From Paludibacteraceae bacterium (lineage in GTDB: Bacteria > Bacteroidota > Bacteroidia > Bacteroidales > Paludibacteraceae), in the NCBI GenBank assembly GCA_017938155.1, contig JAGBCD010000036.1, forward strand, positions 1-64,000: a stretch of 64,000 bases of DNA, given 5' to 3'. The notes below the pieces were generated by a model. That model saw only the letters and a list, made by a program, of their open reading frames with translations, searched no databases and was not told the DNA's origin. Shown here in pieces: positions 1 through 9,100 of this stretch (position 1 is the stretch's first letter; each line of letters begins with the position of its first letter). Both the position numbers and the translations under genes were made by a program.

Positions 1-309
1 ATACGCACCATCACGAATATGTTCGTACAAGGTATTAGCATACAAACGATTAACACCATAAACGAGCGATTGATGGAAGTCGATATTATCGCTCACGAAA
101 CCGCCAATCTTATACACCGTTTCAAATAATGCACCTTGTGTAGAAGATACATAGGCATTAGCTACGCGATGCGATAGTTCGTCGCTTACCAATGCTAAAG
201 TATCTTGGATATCGCACACTATACCGCGCCTATCCATGGCTATCTTCAGTGCCTTTGCACAGGAATTGTGCCCCTCTCCTGTATTGCATGAAAGAATTAA
301 AATTTTCAT
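1..309 (-). CDS. Diacylglycerol glycosyltransferase (MGDG synthase/UgtP-like), N-terminal part
   Basis: Partial gene: the ATG is at 309-307 and 103 codons are open to the window edge, so the C-terminal sugar-nucleotide domain is missing. The protein starts MKILILSCNTGEGHNS. The glycine-rich G-E-G-H-N-S loop after the first beta strand is the hallmark of the MGDG synthase/UgtP group of GT28-type GT-B enzymes, which add sugars to diacylglycerol at the inner membrane. The rest of the visible part (helical, with a V-Y-K-I-G-G-F stretch) fits the acceptor-binding N-terminal domain. It is divergent from a cardiolipin synthase-like gene, which supports a lipid role. A MurG-like or LPS sugar transferase is the alternative. 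The sugar donor cannot be told. Confidence 0.72.
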   Translation of the reverse strand, partial: MKILILSCNTGEGHNSCAKALKIAMDRRGIVCDIQDTLALVSDELSHRVANAYVSSTQGALFETVYKIGGFVSDNIDFHQSLVYGVNRLYANTLYEHIRDGAY

Positions 310-504
310 AGTTAATAATGAATGGTACTACTCATTGCAGAACAAAACTCGTGCCGTACGATGTGCGTGCTTCTTTTGTTAATAGATTTGTCGCCATTTG
401 AACAATACTTGTTGCCATATACTGCTAAAGGCATTGTTATTCCCAACCTGTCAGCATTGTCATTTCGCGAATAGCAGTAATTGTCCAAAGGGATACTCGC
501 ATTT

Positions 505-540
505 GCCCTTTGACGAAAAACAACTGTCAAAGGGCTTTTT
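505..540 (+). terminator. Intrinsic terminator or attenuator upstream of the PLD gene
   Basis: A perfect 10-bp stem, GCCCTTTGAC (505-514) with GTCAAAGGGC (526-535), has an 11-nt loop and is followed directly by five T on the plus strand. The minus-strand reading has no T tract. No plus-strand gene lies upstream in the window, so it may end a short leader or small RNA and act as an attenuator for the gene starting at 608. A possible -7 box (TAGATTTG, 383-390) lies upstream, but no -33 box was found. Confidence 0.65.
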
Positions 541-573
541 CATGACCTTTTGGCACAGTTTTCGCTTATAAAA

Positions 574-613
574 CTGAAAACGGAAAGGTGAAACTGAAAA
601 CGAAAAAGTGAAA
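574..613 (+). repeat. 20-bp tandem duplication across a start codon
   Basis: Two adjacent 20-bp units (574-593 and 594-613) match at 18 of 20 positions. Both begin CTGAAAACG and end GTGAAA. The second copy contains the GTG start (608-610) of the phospholipase D-like gene. The first copy carries an equivalent GTG at 588-590 that is out of frame. Confidence 0.75.
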
Positions 614-1891
614 ACAAGCCATTTGATAATAATCATCATATGCACCATTGCTGTCATCGGCGCAATTGTGTGTGATATTGTTCGCAGAAAGCAATACAAG
701 CCTTCCGCGCAACTCAACGAACTCAAACAACCACTATCGCCAGAGCACGCCACACAAGGCAATGGCATAGAAACATACACCAATATCTCCCAACTCATTC
801 CTTCCCTCTTGCGCGATATTGACTGCGCGAAAGAATATGTGCTGTTTCAGTTCTTTAAGTTTGAGAAGGATTCGTTGGGTATGGTGGTGCGAGAGGCATT
901 GATAAAAATAGCCAACGAGGGTGTTCCTGTATTGGTCATTTACGATGCGTTTCCAGGTAGTATAGTCAAACACTCATTCTTTCGAGAAATGCAAAGGGCT
1001 GGTGTTAAGGTACATCGTTACAACCCCGTATTGCCTATACCGTCTGCTTACTCTAACAATCGCAACCACCGCAAGATTGTAGTCATTGACGGGCATATCG
1101 GTTATATGGGCGGGATGAATATCGCTGAGCGTTATCTAAAGGGCGTACACAATGGCGATTGGCGCGATACACACCTGCGCATTGAGGGCGCAGTATGTCA
1201 ACAATTGCAACAAGTATTCATGGATGATTGGCGCAAGCTATCTTCTGCCACCGATATAGACCTTCCTACTCTCTACCTTGACAGAGCCGATACAGCTTCG
1301 GTAACACCGATGCAACTCACTGAAGGAAAAGAACTTATGCAAAGCGCTGTCCAAATTATCGCTTCAGACCCAGAGGACAGTATGCCACCTATTCTGCAAG
1401 CCATGATAGAGATGGCGGACGCTGCGAAGCAATACTTGTATATCCAATCTCCCTATTTATTGCCACCAAAGCCACTACAAGAGGCATTATGCGAGGCTGC
1501 CAAACGCGGAATAGATGTGCGACTGATGATTCCTAAACGGGGTGATCGATCTATCTTTATCTCTTACGCTTCGCGTTCGTATCTCAAACCACTACTGGCA
1601 GCAGGAGTGAAAATCTATTTTCATACCTTTGGTTTTATCCACGCTAAAGCGTGGGTAGCAGATGATAAGATAGCCACCGTAGGTTCTTCAAATATAGATT
1701 TTCGCAGTTTTACACAAAGTTCCGAAGTGAATGCGTTTGTATATGACACAATCTTTGCTCAACAAATGCGGCAGATATTCGAACAAGACATGCGGCATTG
1801 CGACATGATTCCGCAAGATTGGTGGCAACAACGCTCATGCAAAGAACGCATATTGCAACTACTCGTTAAACCCTTTGTGTATTTAATGTAA
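608..1891 (+). CDS. cls: Phospholipase D-family cardiolipin synthase-like protein
   Basis: This 427-residue protein has one N-terminal membrane segment (about residues 6-24) followed by two PLD domains. Both HxKxxxxD motifs are intact: HRKIVVID near residue 153, followed by GYMGGMN, and HAKAWVAD near 344, followed by GSSN. Cardiolipin synthases of this family condense two phosphatidylglycerols, or PG with PE, at the membrane. The enzyme usually has two N-terminal membrane segments, and this one has one. No in-frame ATG precedes the membrane anchor, so GTG at 608 is the best start; TTG at 623 is possible. Nineteen bp downstream comes a CDP-alcohol phosphatidyltransferase, then GtrA, forming a likely phospholipid operon. 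A phospholipase with another substrate cannot be excluded. Confidence 0.8.
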   Translation: MKTSHLIIIIICTIAVIGAIVCDIVRRKQYKPSAQLNELKQPLSPEHATQGNGIETYTNISQLIPSLLRDIDCAKEYVLFQFFKFEKDSLGMVVREALIKIANEGVPVLVIYDAFPGSIVKHSFFREMQRAGVKVHRYNPVLPIPSAYSNNRNHRKIVVIDGHIGYMGGMNIAERYLKGVHNGDWRDTHLRIEGAVCQQLQQVFMDDWRKLSSATDIDLPTLYLDRADTASVTPMQLTEGKELMQSAVQIIASDPEDSMPPILQAMIEMADAAKQYLYIQSPYLLPPKPLQEALCEAAKRGIDVRLMIPKRGDRSIFISYASRSYLKPLLAAGVKIYFHTFGFIHAKAWVADDKIATVGSSNIDFRSFTQSSEVNAFVYDTIFAQQMRQIFEQDMRHCDMIPQDWWQQRSCKERILQLLVKPFVYLM

Positions 1892-1909
1892 CTTAAACAA
1901 TAACTTACT

Positions 1910-2635
1910 ATGAATCAATCATCAAACCACGAGCACCAAGTCAAACAGGCGACTCGTATCCAAACATCTATTCTCAATGGTATAGAGAAAAAAGCACTTG
2001 TTGCAATTGCTAAACGCCTCCCCCGTTGGGTCACATCGGATATGCTTACCTTAATAGGTGTATTTGGTGCGTTACTCACTGGTACGGGGTTCGTACTAAC
2101 CTATTTTAGTTACCAATGGCTATGGTTATCCTCATTGGGACTAATTATCAATTGGTTTGGCGACTCTTTGGATGGCACTCTTGCGCGTGTACGCAACACG
2201 CAACGCCCTATCTATGGCTATTACCTTGACCATAACACCGACCTACTTTGCCAATTAGCCATCTTTGGCGGTATCGGATTATCGCCGATGATGAATATGG
2301 GCGTAGCGATGTTGGTATTGGTGATGTATTTGATGTTGGAAGTCTATGTGTCTATCAATGCGCACCTAAAGAGCGAGTTCCGATTGACATACGCCAAGAT
2401 GGGACCTACAGAGTTTCGGCTATTGGTGATTATTCTCAATACCATAGTTATTTGCTCACCTCATCTGCAAGCGTTTAGCCGTACACATGTTATTCTTGGC
2501 GTAGAAACTACCTGCCGCTTTATGGACTACGTGGGTTGCATTGTAGCAGCGATTATGTTCGTGATGTATCTATTCTGCTTTATCAAAGATGCACGATATT
2601 TTGCAAAGCTTGATCCACTGAAAAAGCATGAGTAA
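1910..2635 (+). CDS. CDP-alcohol phosphatidyltransferase family protein
   Basis: This 241-residue multi-pass membrane protein carries the CDP-alcohol phosphotransferase signature at about residues 84-109: D-S-L-D-G-T-L-A-R, then nine residues, then G-Y-Y-L-D-H-N-T-D. The conserved Asp residues bind the metal ions that activate the CDP-diacylglycerol or CDP-alcohol donor. The AR-to-G gap is nine residues rather than the textbook eight. About five to six hydrophobic segments follow one another to the C-terminus. It lies between a cardiolipin synthase-like gene and gtrA; its stop overlaps the next start by 8 bp, so the genes are probably translationally coupled. Phosphatidylglycerophosphate synthase, phosphatidylinositol synthase or another head-group enzyme are all possible; the sequence alone does not decide. 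Confidence 0.85.
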   Translation: MNQSSNHEHQVKQATRIQTSILNGIEKKALVAIAKRLPRWVTSDMLTLIGVFGALLTGTGFVLTYFSYQWLWLSSLGLIINWFGDSLDGTLARVRNTQRPIYGYYLDHNTDLLCQLAIFGGIGLSPMMNMGVAMLVLVMYLMLEVYVSINAHLKSEFRLTYAKMGPTEFRLLVIILNTIVICSPHLQAFSRTHVILGVETTCRFMDYVGCIVAAIMFVMYLFCFIKDARYFAKLDPLKKHE

Positions 2636-3062
2636 TTTCTTACACACCATTGTTCGACTTAGCAAGGTTTCGGTTTGTTCTTTGCTTGGTACAGCAATGG
2701 ATATGTTGGTGCTATGGCTCTGCTCTGACTATTTGCTTCACGGATATGTAGGAGAACATATTATTTCTCCATGCATCTCGTTTGAGTTTGGAGTCATCAC
2801 CAATTTCTTCGTAGCCAAGCATATTGTTTGGCGTGACCGAGTAATGAGTTCTCCTCAGATTCCTCTTTGGAGACGCTTTGCCAAATACAACCTATCTTGT
2901 ATCTTTGCTTTTTGTATCAGAATCGGTATTTCATTGCTCCTACATCATTGGTCAGGTTGGGATGTAGTACCTTGCAATTTGATTGCTATGCTCTTGTCGG
3001 GCATTGTGAATTTTACATTTCAAAACTTATTTATATTTGGTAATTTCAAAGAGCAACAATAG
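2628..3062 (+). CDS. GtrA-like flippase-family membrane protein
   Basis: This small protein of 144 residues has four hydrophobic segments. It follows the GtrA pattern: an N-terminal segment beginning F-L-H-T-I-V-R-L-S-K-V-S, a middle F-G-V-I-T-N-F-F-V-A-K-H-I-V-W, and a last helix ending N-F-T-F-Q-N-L-F-I-F. Members are thought to move polyprenyl-linked sugars across the inner membrane or to assist glycosyltransferases. The N-F-x-x-x-K-x-x-V-W motif is typical. It overlaps the preceding phosphatidyltransferase gene by 8 bp and is probably the last gene of this operon, as a hairpin follows at 3080. Its cargo is unknown; the lipid setting suggests a glycolipid or head-group function. Confidence 0.75.
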   Translation: MSNFLHTIVRLSKVSVCSLLGTAMDMLVLWLCSDYLLHGYVGEHIISPCISFEFGVITNFFVAKHIVWRDRVMSSPQIPLWRRFAKYNLSCIFAFCIRIGISLLLHHWSGWDVVPCNLIAMLLSGIVNFTFQNLFIFGNFKEQQ

Positions 3063-3079
3063 TCCTTTAGAAAAAACTC

Positions 3080-3107
3080 ACGCGGGAAGTGTAAAAGTTT
3101 CCCGCGT
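3080..3107. terminator. Terminator between convergent gtrA-like gene and mnmA
   Basis: A perfect 9-bp stem, ACGCGGGAA (3080-3088) with TTCCCGCGT (3099-3107), has a 10-nt loop. On the minus strand the stem is followed by TGAGTTTTTTC, a proper T tract for mnmA. On the plus strand no clear T run follows, though it may still serve the lipid operon. Confidence 0.8.
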
Positions 3108-3165
3108 ATATATTGTACCCCTAATTCTTGACCTTCTTCGCAAACAAGATGCCCTAAATGGCACT

Positions 3166-4257
3166 TCAACACGTGATAATCCCTCCCCCGACAAGTAACC
3201 CCTCTTTGTAAAGTACAAGTGATTGTCCAGGTGTGACTCCCCAAACTGGTGTATCAAAAGTAAGAAGCATTTTTGAATTTTCGTTTGCGATGTGCCGAAA
3301 GTCAAGCGTTGCATCCACAGCAGGAGATTTGTATCGTATACGGGCTTGTAGGTTAGGTGATTCGGTTAGCCACGTTAGGTCTCGAAGCCGAACGTCGGAA
3401 ATAGTAGCACATGAAACAAGCAAGTCGTCGTGCTCGCCTAAAGTGACACGATTGTTGTTGGCATCTATCTTCGTGACAAACTTAGGCGCTCCCAAAGCAA
3501 TACCCAATCCTTTGCGTTGCCCTATCGTATAGTGGCAATATCCCTGATGCTTACCTAAAATTTTTCCTTGTTTATCAACATAATCGCCTTGCGAAATCAC
3601 CACCCCTTGTTCTGCAAGAAAGGTACGATAATCGTTGTTGGGAACGAAACAGATTTCTTGACTCTCAGACTTTTTGCTAAGTTGTTCAAAGCCGTGATTG
3701 AAGGCAATTTGTCGAACTTCCGTTTTGGTTAACCCTCCCAAGGGGAAAATAGTCTTGCGTAAGTTCTCTTCTGTGAGCATCCAAAGGAAATAAGTTTGGT
3801 CTTTGTGGGTGTCAACGGCATTCTTGAGATAAAGATGTCCGCGATGTTCTGCTATTTGCGCATAGTGACCCGTAGCAATGTAGTCGCACCCGTATTGTTC
3901 TGCAGCCTCCATTAGCTTTCCCCATTTGATATGTGAATTACACAAGACGCAAGGATTAGGTGTACGTCCGTTGGCATACTCACTCACGAAATTGGCAATC
4001 ACATGTTTGCGAAACGTGTCACGAAAATCCAAAATATGGTGTTCAAATCCCAATGTGGCAGCCATGCGTTGCGCTTCTATTATACTCTCCACCGAGCAAC
4101 ACCCTTTTTCGTTGGCAAGACATGACTCTGTAATTGAATCAAACGTACGGAAAGTAGCTCCCACCAATTCATATCCCTGCTCTAAAAGCAAGATTGCAGC
4201 CACAGTGGAATCTATTCCACCCGACATGCCTATAAGTACACGTTTTTTCTTAGTCAT
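3166..4257 (-). CDS. mnmA: tRNA-specific 2-thiouridylase MnmA
   Basis: At 363 residues, this has the usual MnmA length. The PP-loop SGGIDS near residue 12 binds ATP. The catalytic cysteine pair is in N-P-C-V-L-C-N (near 102) and Q-E-I-C-F-V-P (near 199). The GQRKGLG segment of the central domain and the C-terminal beta-barrel follow. The enzyme thiolates U34 of tRNA-Lys, Glu and Gln in the cytoplasm. It is monocistronic, with its own consensus promoter at 4290-4320 and a terminator at 3080-3107. Start choice is supported by MTKKKRVLIGMSGG and the promoter about 40 bp upstream. Confidence 0.96.
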   Translation of the reverse strand: MTKKKRVLIGMSGGIDSTVAAILLLEQGYELVGATFRTFDSITESCLANEKGCCSVESIIEAQRMAATLGFEHHILDFRDTFRKHVIANFVSEYANGRTPNPCVLCNSHIKWGKLMEAAEQYGCDYIATGHYAQIAEHRGHLYLKNAVDTHKDQTYFLWMLTEENLRKTIFPLGGLTKTEVRQIAFNHGFEQLSKKSESQEICFVPNNDYRTFLAEQGVVISQGDYVDKQGKILGKHQGYCHYTIGQRKGLGIALGAPKFVTKIDANNNRVTLGEHDDLLVSCATISDVRLRDLTWLTESPNLQARIRYKSPAVDATLDFRHIANENSKMLLTFDTPVWGVTPGQSLVLYKEGLLVGGGIITC

Positions 4258-4289
4258 ATTGACTTGATAATATGCTATAAATTTTTCCG

Positions 4290-4320
4290 CAAAGGTACGA
4301 ATTTATTTGTATATTTCCAA
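4290..4320 (-). promoter_or_regulatory. Bacteroidota promoter of mnmA
   Basis: On the minus strand, TTG (4320-4318), 20 bp, then TACCTTTG (4297-4290). This matches the primary sigma consensus TTG-N19-21-TAnnTTTG. Transcription should begin close to 4283, leaving a 5' leader of about 25 nt. Confidence 0.85.
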
Positions 4321-4481
4321 TTTTTTGTAATGTTATAATCGGTCGTATCGTACAGAGTAAGTACGCCTGCCCATGCATTTGACTTGTTTTTTTATATGAT
4401 TGTGTAGAAGTGGAGAAGTGCCCTTTAGGTGTCAAGTGCCAGGAGAGAATTATGCTGTCTTTTACAAAAAAGGTTGACAAG

Positions 4482-4515
4482 TTTTTGCTGTTTTCGGAAA
4501 AAAGCATTACTTTTG
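4482..4515 (+). promoter_or_regulatory. Bacteroidota promoter of the RND efflux operon
   Basis: TTTTTG (4482-4487), 20 bp, TACTTTTG (4508-4515) on the plus strand. The start codon of the first gene lies at 4554, so the leader is about 30 nt. No inverted repeat suggesting a local TetR-type operator was noticed beside it. Confidence 0.85.
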
Positions 4516-4553
4516 CACAAGTAGTATTATTGTAACCAACCTATATTAGATAT

Positions 4554-5060
4554 ATGAATAAATTTCAATCTATAGCGATCATCTCATTACTATTTTTGAT
4601 ATTTAGTGTATCGTCCTGCCAATCTCCCATACCCTCCCTTGTGGGTGAATATAGTTATAAGATTAGTGGACAGGTTTCTATTGGAAGTGCTGCCAATCAA
4701 AAACTTAATGATGAAATCGGCGTATTAACCATCATTTATGATAGCGATTCCACCTATATACTCACATTCAATGCACTAAACGATGCTGTTTACTACACCA
4801 CCGCTACGTGCAACGGCAAGGAGATTGTATTGGAGAATTTTCAAAGGACATTGAGTGTTACGTATAGCGAAGAAAATAATAGTTTTTTTGATAATAATTC
4901 TTCGCTCTTATATACCAATCATTTCAATGTTACAATAAGCGGTAGTGGTTCCATATACGATCAAACCATTATTTTCACGTTGCAATACGCAGGAAAAGAG
5001 TTGGATAGTCAACAATCAATACGTGGTAAAGACATCACATTGATTGCGAAAAAAAACTAA
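4554..5060 (+). CDS. Small lipoprotein of unknown function heading the efflux operon
   Basis: This 168-residue protein has a hydrophobic signal ending in a lipobox, S-V-S-S-C, with the lipid-modified Cys at residue 22. The mature part is mostly beta-strand in character and rich in Ser, Thr, Tyr and Asn, with segments such as L-V-G-E-Y-S-Y-K-I-S-G. I recognise no named domain; it could be a small lipocalin-like or DUF beta-sandwich. It follows a strong promoter directly and lies 26 bp upstream of the RND adaptor gene, so it is expressed with the pump. It may be an accessory or a stress lipoprotein; no function is claimed. Confidence 0.75.
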   Translation: MNKFQSIAIISLLFLIFSVSSCQSPIPSLVGEYSYKISGQVSIGSAANQKLNDEIGVLTIIYDSDSTYILTFNALNDAVYYTTATCNGKEIVLENFQRTLSVTYSEENNSFFDNNSSLLYTNHFNVTISGSGSIYDQTIIFTLQYAGKELDSQQSIRGKDITLIAKKN

Positions 5061-5086
5061 ATCTTGTCTAATTATTTCTCATATCC

Positions 5087-6115
5087 ATGCAAATTAAGTC
5101 ATATATTTATATCGTTCTTTTCATAACGCTAATTAGCAGTTGCAGAAAAGCTGTTTCTCCGTCCACCCAGACGAGCGAAGCTATCAAAGTAGATATATTG
5201 GTTGTTTCACATCAAACGGAGACATATACCCATACACATCTTGGTCGGATAGAACAAGCAGCAACTATTCCATTGAGTATGCAAACGAGCGGGACTATTA
5301 TAAATAAATATATATCCAAAGGCGACCGTGTGAGTAAAGGACAAATATTATTGCAAATTGACACTTTGCAAGCATACAATGCCCTGCAAATAGCCCAAGC
5401 TAATTTAACCGCTGTTCAAGATGGGTACGATAGAGCCCAGCAAATGCATCTCAAAGGAGGAATTACCGAACAAAAGATGGTAGAGTTGCAAAGCCAACTT
5501 CAACAAGCCAAATCAATGGCTTCCATCGCAAAAAAACAATTAGACGATTGCACTCTAAAAGCGAGTAGAGATGGTATTATTTCCGATTGTGATATACAAA
5601 TAGGGCAAGAGATAACTCCTGCTATGCCACTGATTACATTGTTGGATATCGAACATTTCAACGTAACCTTTGACGTTCCTGAACAAGAGGTAATGGACAT
5701 TCAGATTGGAGACAAAGGATACACACTGGTAGAAGCTATTCATTCGGATTCACTACCCATCGTAGTTACTGAAAAGAGTTTAGTAGCGAATCACCTTTCA
5801 CACACCTATACCATCAAAGCAAAAATTGCCACCACTTCTATCAAACAACAACCACTCCTCCCTGGTATGATGAGCAAAGTATTCTTATCGACCCAACAAA
5901 TCAATGGCATTACCATTCCACCTACGTGCATTCATACACAATTAAATGAAACCAACATATGGGTAGTACATCATGGAAAAGCCATTAGAAAACCTGTCGT
6001 CGTCGGAAAATATACCAATCAAGGGGTACTCATCACGCAAGGCTTAACTGCTGGCGACTCCGTGATTGTCAGTGGCTATCAAAAATTGTATAATGGTGCC
6101 CCTCTTACATTCTAA
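5087..6115 (+). CDS. RND efflux periplasmic adaptor lipoprotein (membrane fusion protein)
   Basis: The protein of 342 residues has a lipobox L-I-S-S-C (Cys19), so it is anchored in the inner membrane and faces the periplasm. Next comes the biotinyl-lipoyl half-motif G-T-I-I-N-K-Y-I-S-K-G-D-R-V-S-K-G-Q, a coiled-coil hairpin rich in Gln and Ala (about 90-165), then beta-barrel and membrane-proximal domains ending V-I-V-S-G-Y-Q-K-L-Y-N-G-A. This is the HlyD/AcrA order. It bridges the pump encoded 17 bp downstream and the TolC-like channel. It is slightly shorter than E. coli AcrA, which is usual for the group. Confidence 0.92.
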   Translation: MQIKSYIYIVLFITLISSCRKAVSPSTQTSEAIKVDILVVSHQTETYTHTHLGRIEQAATIPLSMQTSGTIINKYISKGDRVSKGQILLQIDTLQAYNALQIAQANLTAVQDGYDRAQQMHLKGGITEQKMVELQSQLQQAKSMASIAKKQLDDCTLKASRDGIISDCDIQIGQEITPAMPLITLLDIEHFNVTFDVPEQEVMDIQIGDKGYTLVEAIHSDSLPIVVTEKSLVANHLSHTYTIKAKIATTSIKQQPLLPGMMSKVFLSTQQINGITIPPTCIHTQLNETNIWVVHHGKAIRKPVVVGKYTNQGVLITQGLTAGDSVIVSGYQKLYNGAPLTF

Positions 6116-6132
6116 ACCAACGACCAACTGCA

Positions 6133-9100
6133 ATGAGCAAATATGACCACATACAACGGGCAATGAGAAATCCAAGTATGGTATTTTTTATCATACTACT
6201 GCTTACGCTATTTGGCATTTTTGCCCTGCAAAAAATGAACAAGGACGAATTTCCGCAATTCACTATTCGGCAGGGAGTGGTAGCGGCTATTTATCCTGGC
6301 GCCACTGCACAAGAAGTAGAAGAACAAGTTACTATTCCCTTGGAAAACTACCTCAACGGATTTGAGTTTATTGACAAAGAGAACACCTACTCCATTTCGG
6401 AAGACGGCATCGTCTATATTTACGTTATGTTACGCAATTCCATTGCCTCAAACAACGAAGCATGGACCAAAATACGAGCAGGATTGGACTTGTTTCGTCA
6501 AACCAATCTACCTATTGGAGTATTACAAACCATATTGATTGACGATTTTGGGAACACGTCATCCATGTTGCTGGCTATAGAAAGTGACGAACGAAGCCAT
6601 CGAGAATTGGAAACATACACCAAAGAACTATGTACCATGTTGCGGACGATTCCTGAGATGGGACGAATCAGAGTGTTAGGAACACAAAAAGAAGAAATCG
6701 CCATTCATCTTGATTACAATCGTTTAGCTTCCTATGGCATTGACCTAACAACTATAGAGACTGCACTTCTCCTCAAAGGAATACGAACAGTAGGAGGCAA
6801 GAATAATACAGGACACCCCATTCAAATTGATATTCCATATACATCAGAAGATGAAATAAAACATTTGATCATATGGGCAGACCCTATCACAGGAGCTACT
6901 GTCCGACTGCAAGACATCGCAACCATTGAACGACGCTATCAAAATCCTGACCAATTTATAAACTATTATACAGGAGATGCCAATCAACCTATTCTTCCCC
7001 AACGCTCGTGTATTATCGTTAGTATGGAGATGGTCCCAGGCAATAATATCGTTGCATTTGGAGAAGAGATTGAGAGCAAACTTGAATTGGCACGAAGTTC
7101 CATGCCACCAGATATTCGTTTTCATCGAATAACTGATCAACCTAAAGTGGTAAATGACTCTGTAGTATCCTTCTTAAAAGATATTCTCATCTCCATTATT
7201 GTTGTAATCGCTGTCATGCTTTTGCTTTTTCAGTTACGCACGGCATTGGTGGCCAGTACAGGTGTACCCGTGTGTATTGCCATATGTATTGGTTTGATGT
7301 ACATTACGGGCATTGAACTGAACACAGTGACCCTGGCTGCACTTATTTTTGTGCTCGGAATGATAGTGGATGATTCGGTCATTGTCATTGATGGATACAG
7401 TGAATTACTCGAAAAGGGACATAGTCGTTGGTATTCGGCTGCCGTCAGCACTAAGCAATTGTTTGTCCCCATGACCTTGGCCACATGTTCCATTTCGGGA
7501 ATGTTCTTTCCTATGACACGAATCATCAATGGACCATTAGGTGACTTCATACAACTATTTCCTTATGCCGTGCTTTTTGCTCTGACTGCCAGCATTTTTT
7601 ATGCAGCATGGGTTACTCCATACATGGCAACAAGGTTTATACGAAGAAAAAACATAGACCAATTCACTTCATTTGAAAAAGCACAAAACCGTTTCTTCAC
7701 ATCACTACAGAATGGATACCAAAAAATCTTACTTTTGTGCTTCAACAAACCATGGATCATATACACCACACTGATTATATGTATGGGCACAGGTTTGTTT
7801 TTGATGACAACTCATAATCTGCAATTACTACCCAAAGCAGAACGCGAGTGCTTCGCAGTTGAAATACACCTCGAACAAAATGCTTCCATAGACCAAACAG
7901 CACAAATCGCAGATTCGCTCGCTCGCATACTGCGAGTGGACCCACGAATTACATCCATTACTTCCTTTGTAGGACAAGCATCGCCGAGGTTTCATGCCAC
8001 CTACACACCACAAATGGCCAAACCAAACTACGCACAATTTATTGTCAACACCATCTCTACCCAAGCGACTGCTGAAATATTACAAGAGTATGCCCCACAA
8101 TATGAAAACTATTTCACCAATGCTTACATCCGTTTCAAACAATTAGACTATCAAGCGGCCAACAATCCTTTGGAAGTACGCATTCAAGGCAACGATTGGG
8201 ACAACATGACTCCCATTGCAGATTCTATCAAACAATTCATGGCTACACAACCCCAATTGGCATGGGTACATACCAACTTTGATGCGTTCACTGCGCAAAC
8301 GCAAATACAATTGCACGATACAGAAGCAGCACGATTAGGCATTACACAAACCATGCTTTCTATCTATTTGCAAACGATTACACAAGGAATAGAGATTACC
8401 AACCTATGGGAGCATGATTACAAGATACCCGTCGTTATCTATAACCTACACAACAAAGACTTAAGCAACAAACGATTGGAAGACCTCATGGTACCTACAG
8501 CATACCCTGCATTATGGGTACCACTAAGACAAGTGGCCACATGTAATCCCCAATGGCACCATGCATCCATAGAAAGACGCAACTCGGTACGAACAATCAC
8601 CATAGGAGCTGATATTAGAGGCAATAATAGCCAAGTGGATGCCGAAAGAAAAGTGAAACAATGGATTAAGCATAATATACCATCACTTCCAGAAAATGTG
8701 TCCATCACATATGGAGGACTTAGCTCCATTAACCAACAAATGATACCACAAATCTTATGGAGCGTTGTCGCGGCACTATTGGTCATGTTCGTTCTTCTAT
8801 TATACCATTTTAGAAAGGTATCTTTAGCATTGTTGGCACTTTCGAGCTCCTTACTTTGCATTTTTGGAACCTTTGTAGGATTGACTATTTTCCAAATGGA
8901 TATCTCCATAACAGTGGTATTAGGAATCGTTAGCCTAATCGGTATCATCGTTAGAAATGCTATCATTATGTACGAATATGCTGAAGAACTCATCAGAACA
9001 AAACACCTCTCCGTACGTGATGCTGCCTTCCAGGCTGGACTAAGAAGAATGAGACCCGTCTTCCTCACTTCTGCAACGACCGCCTTGGGAGTACTTCCTA

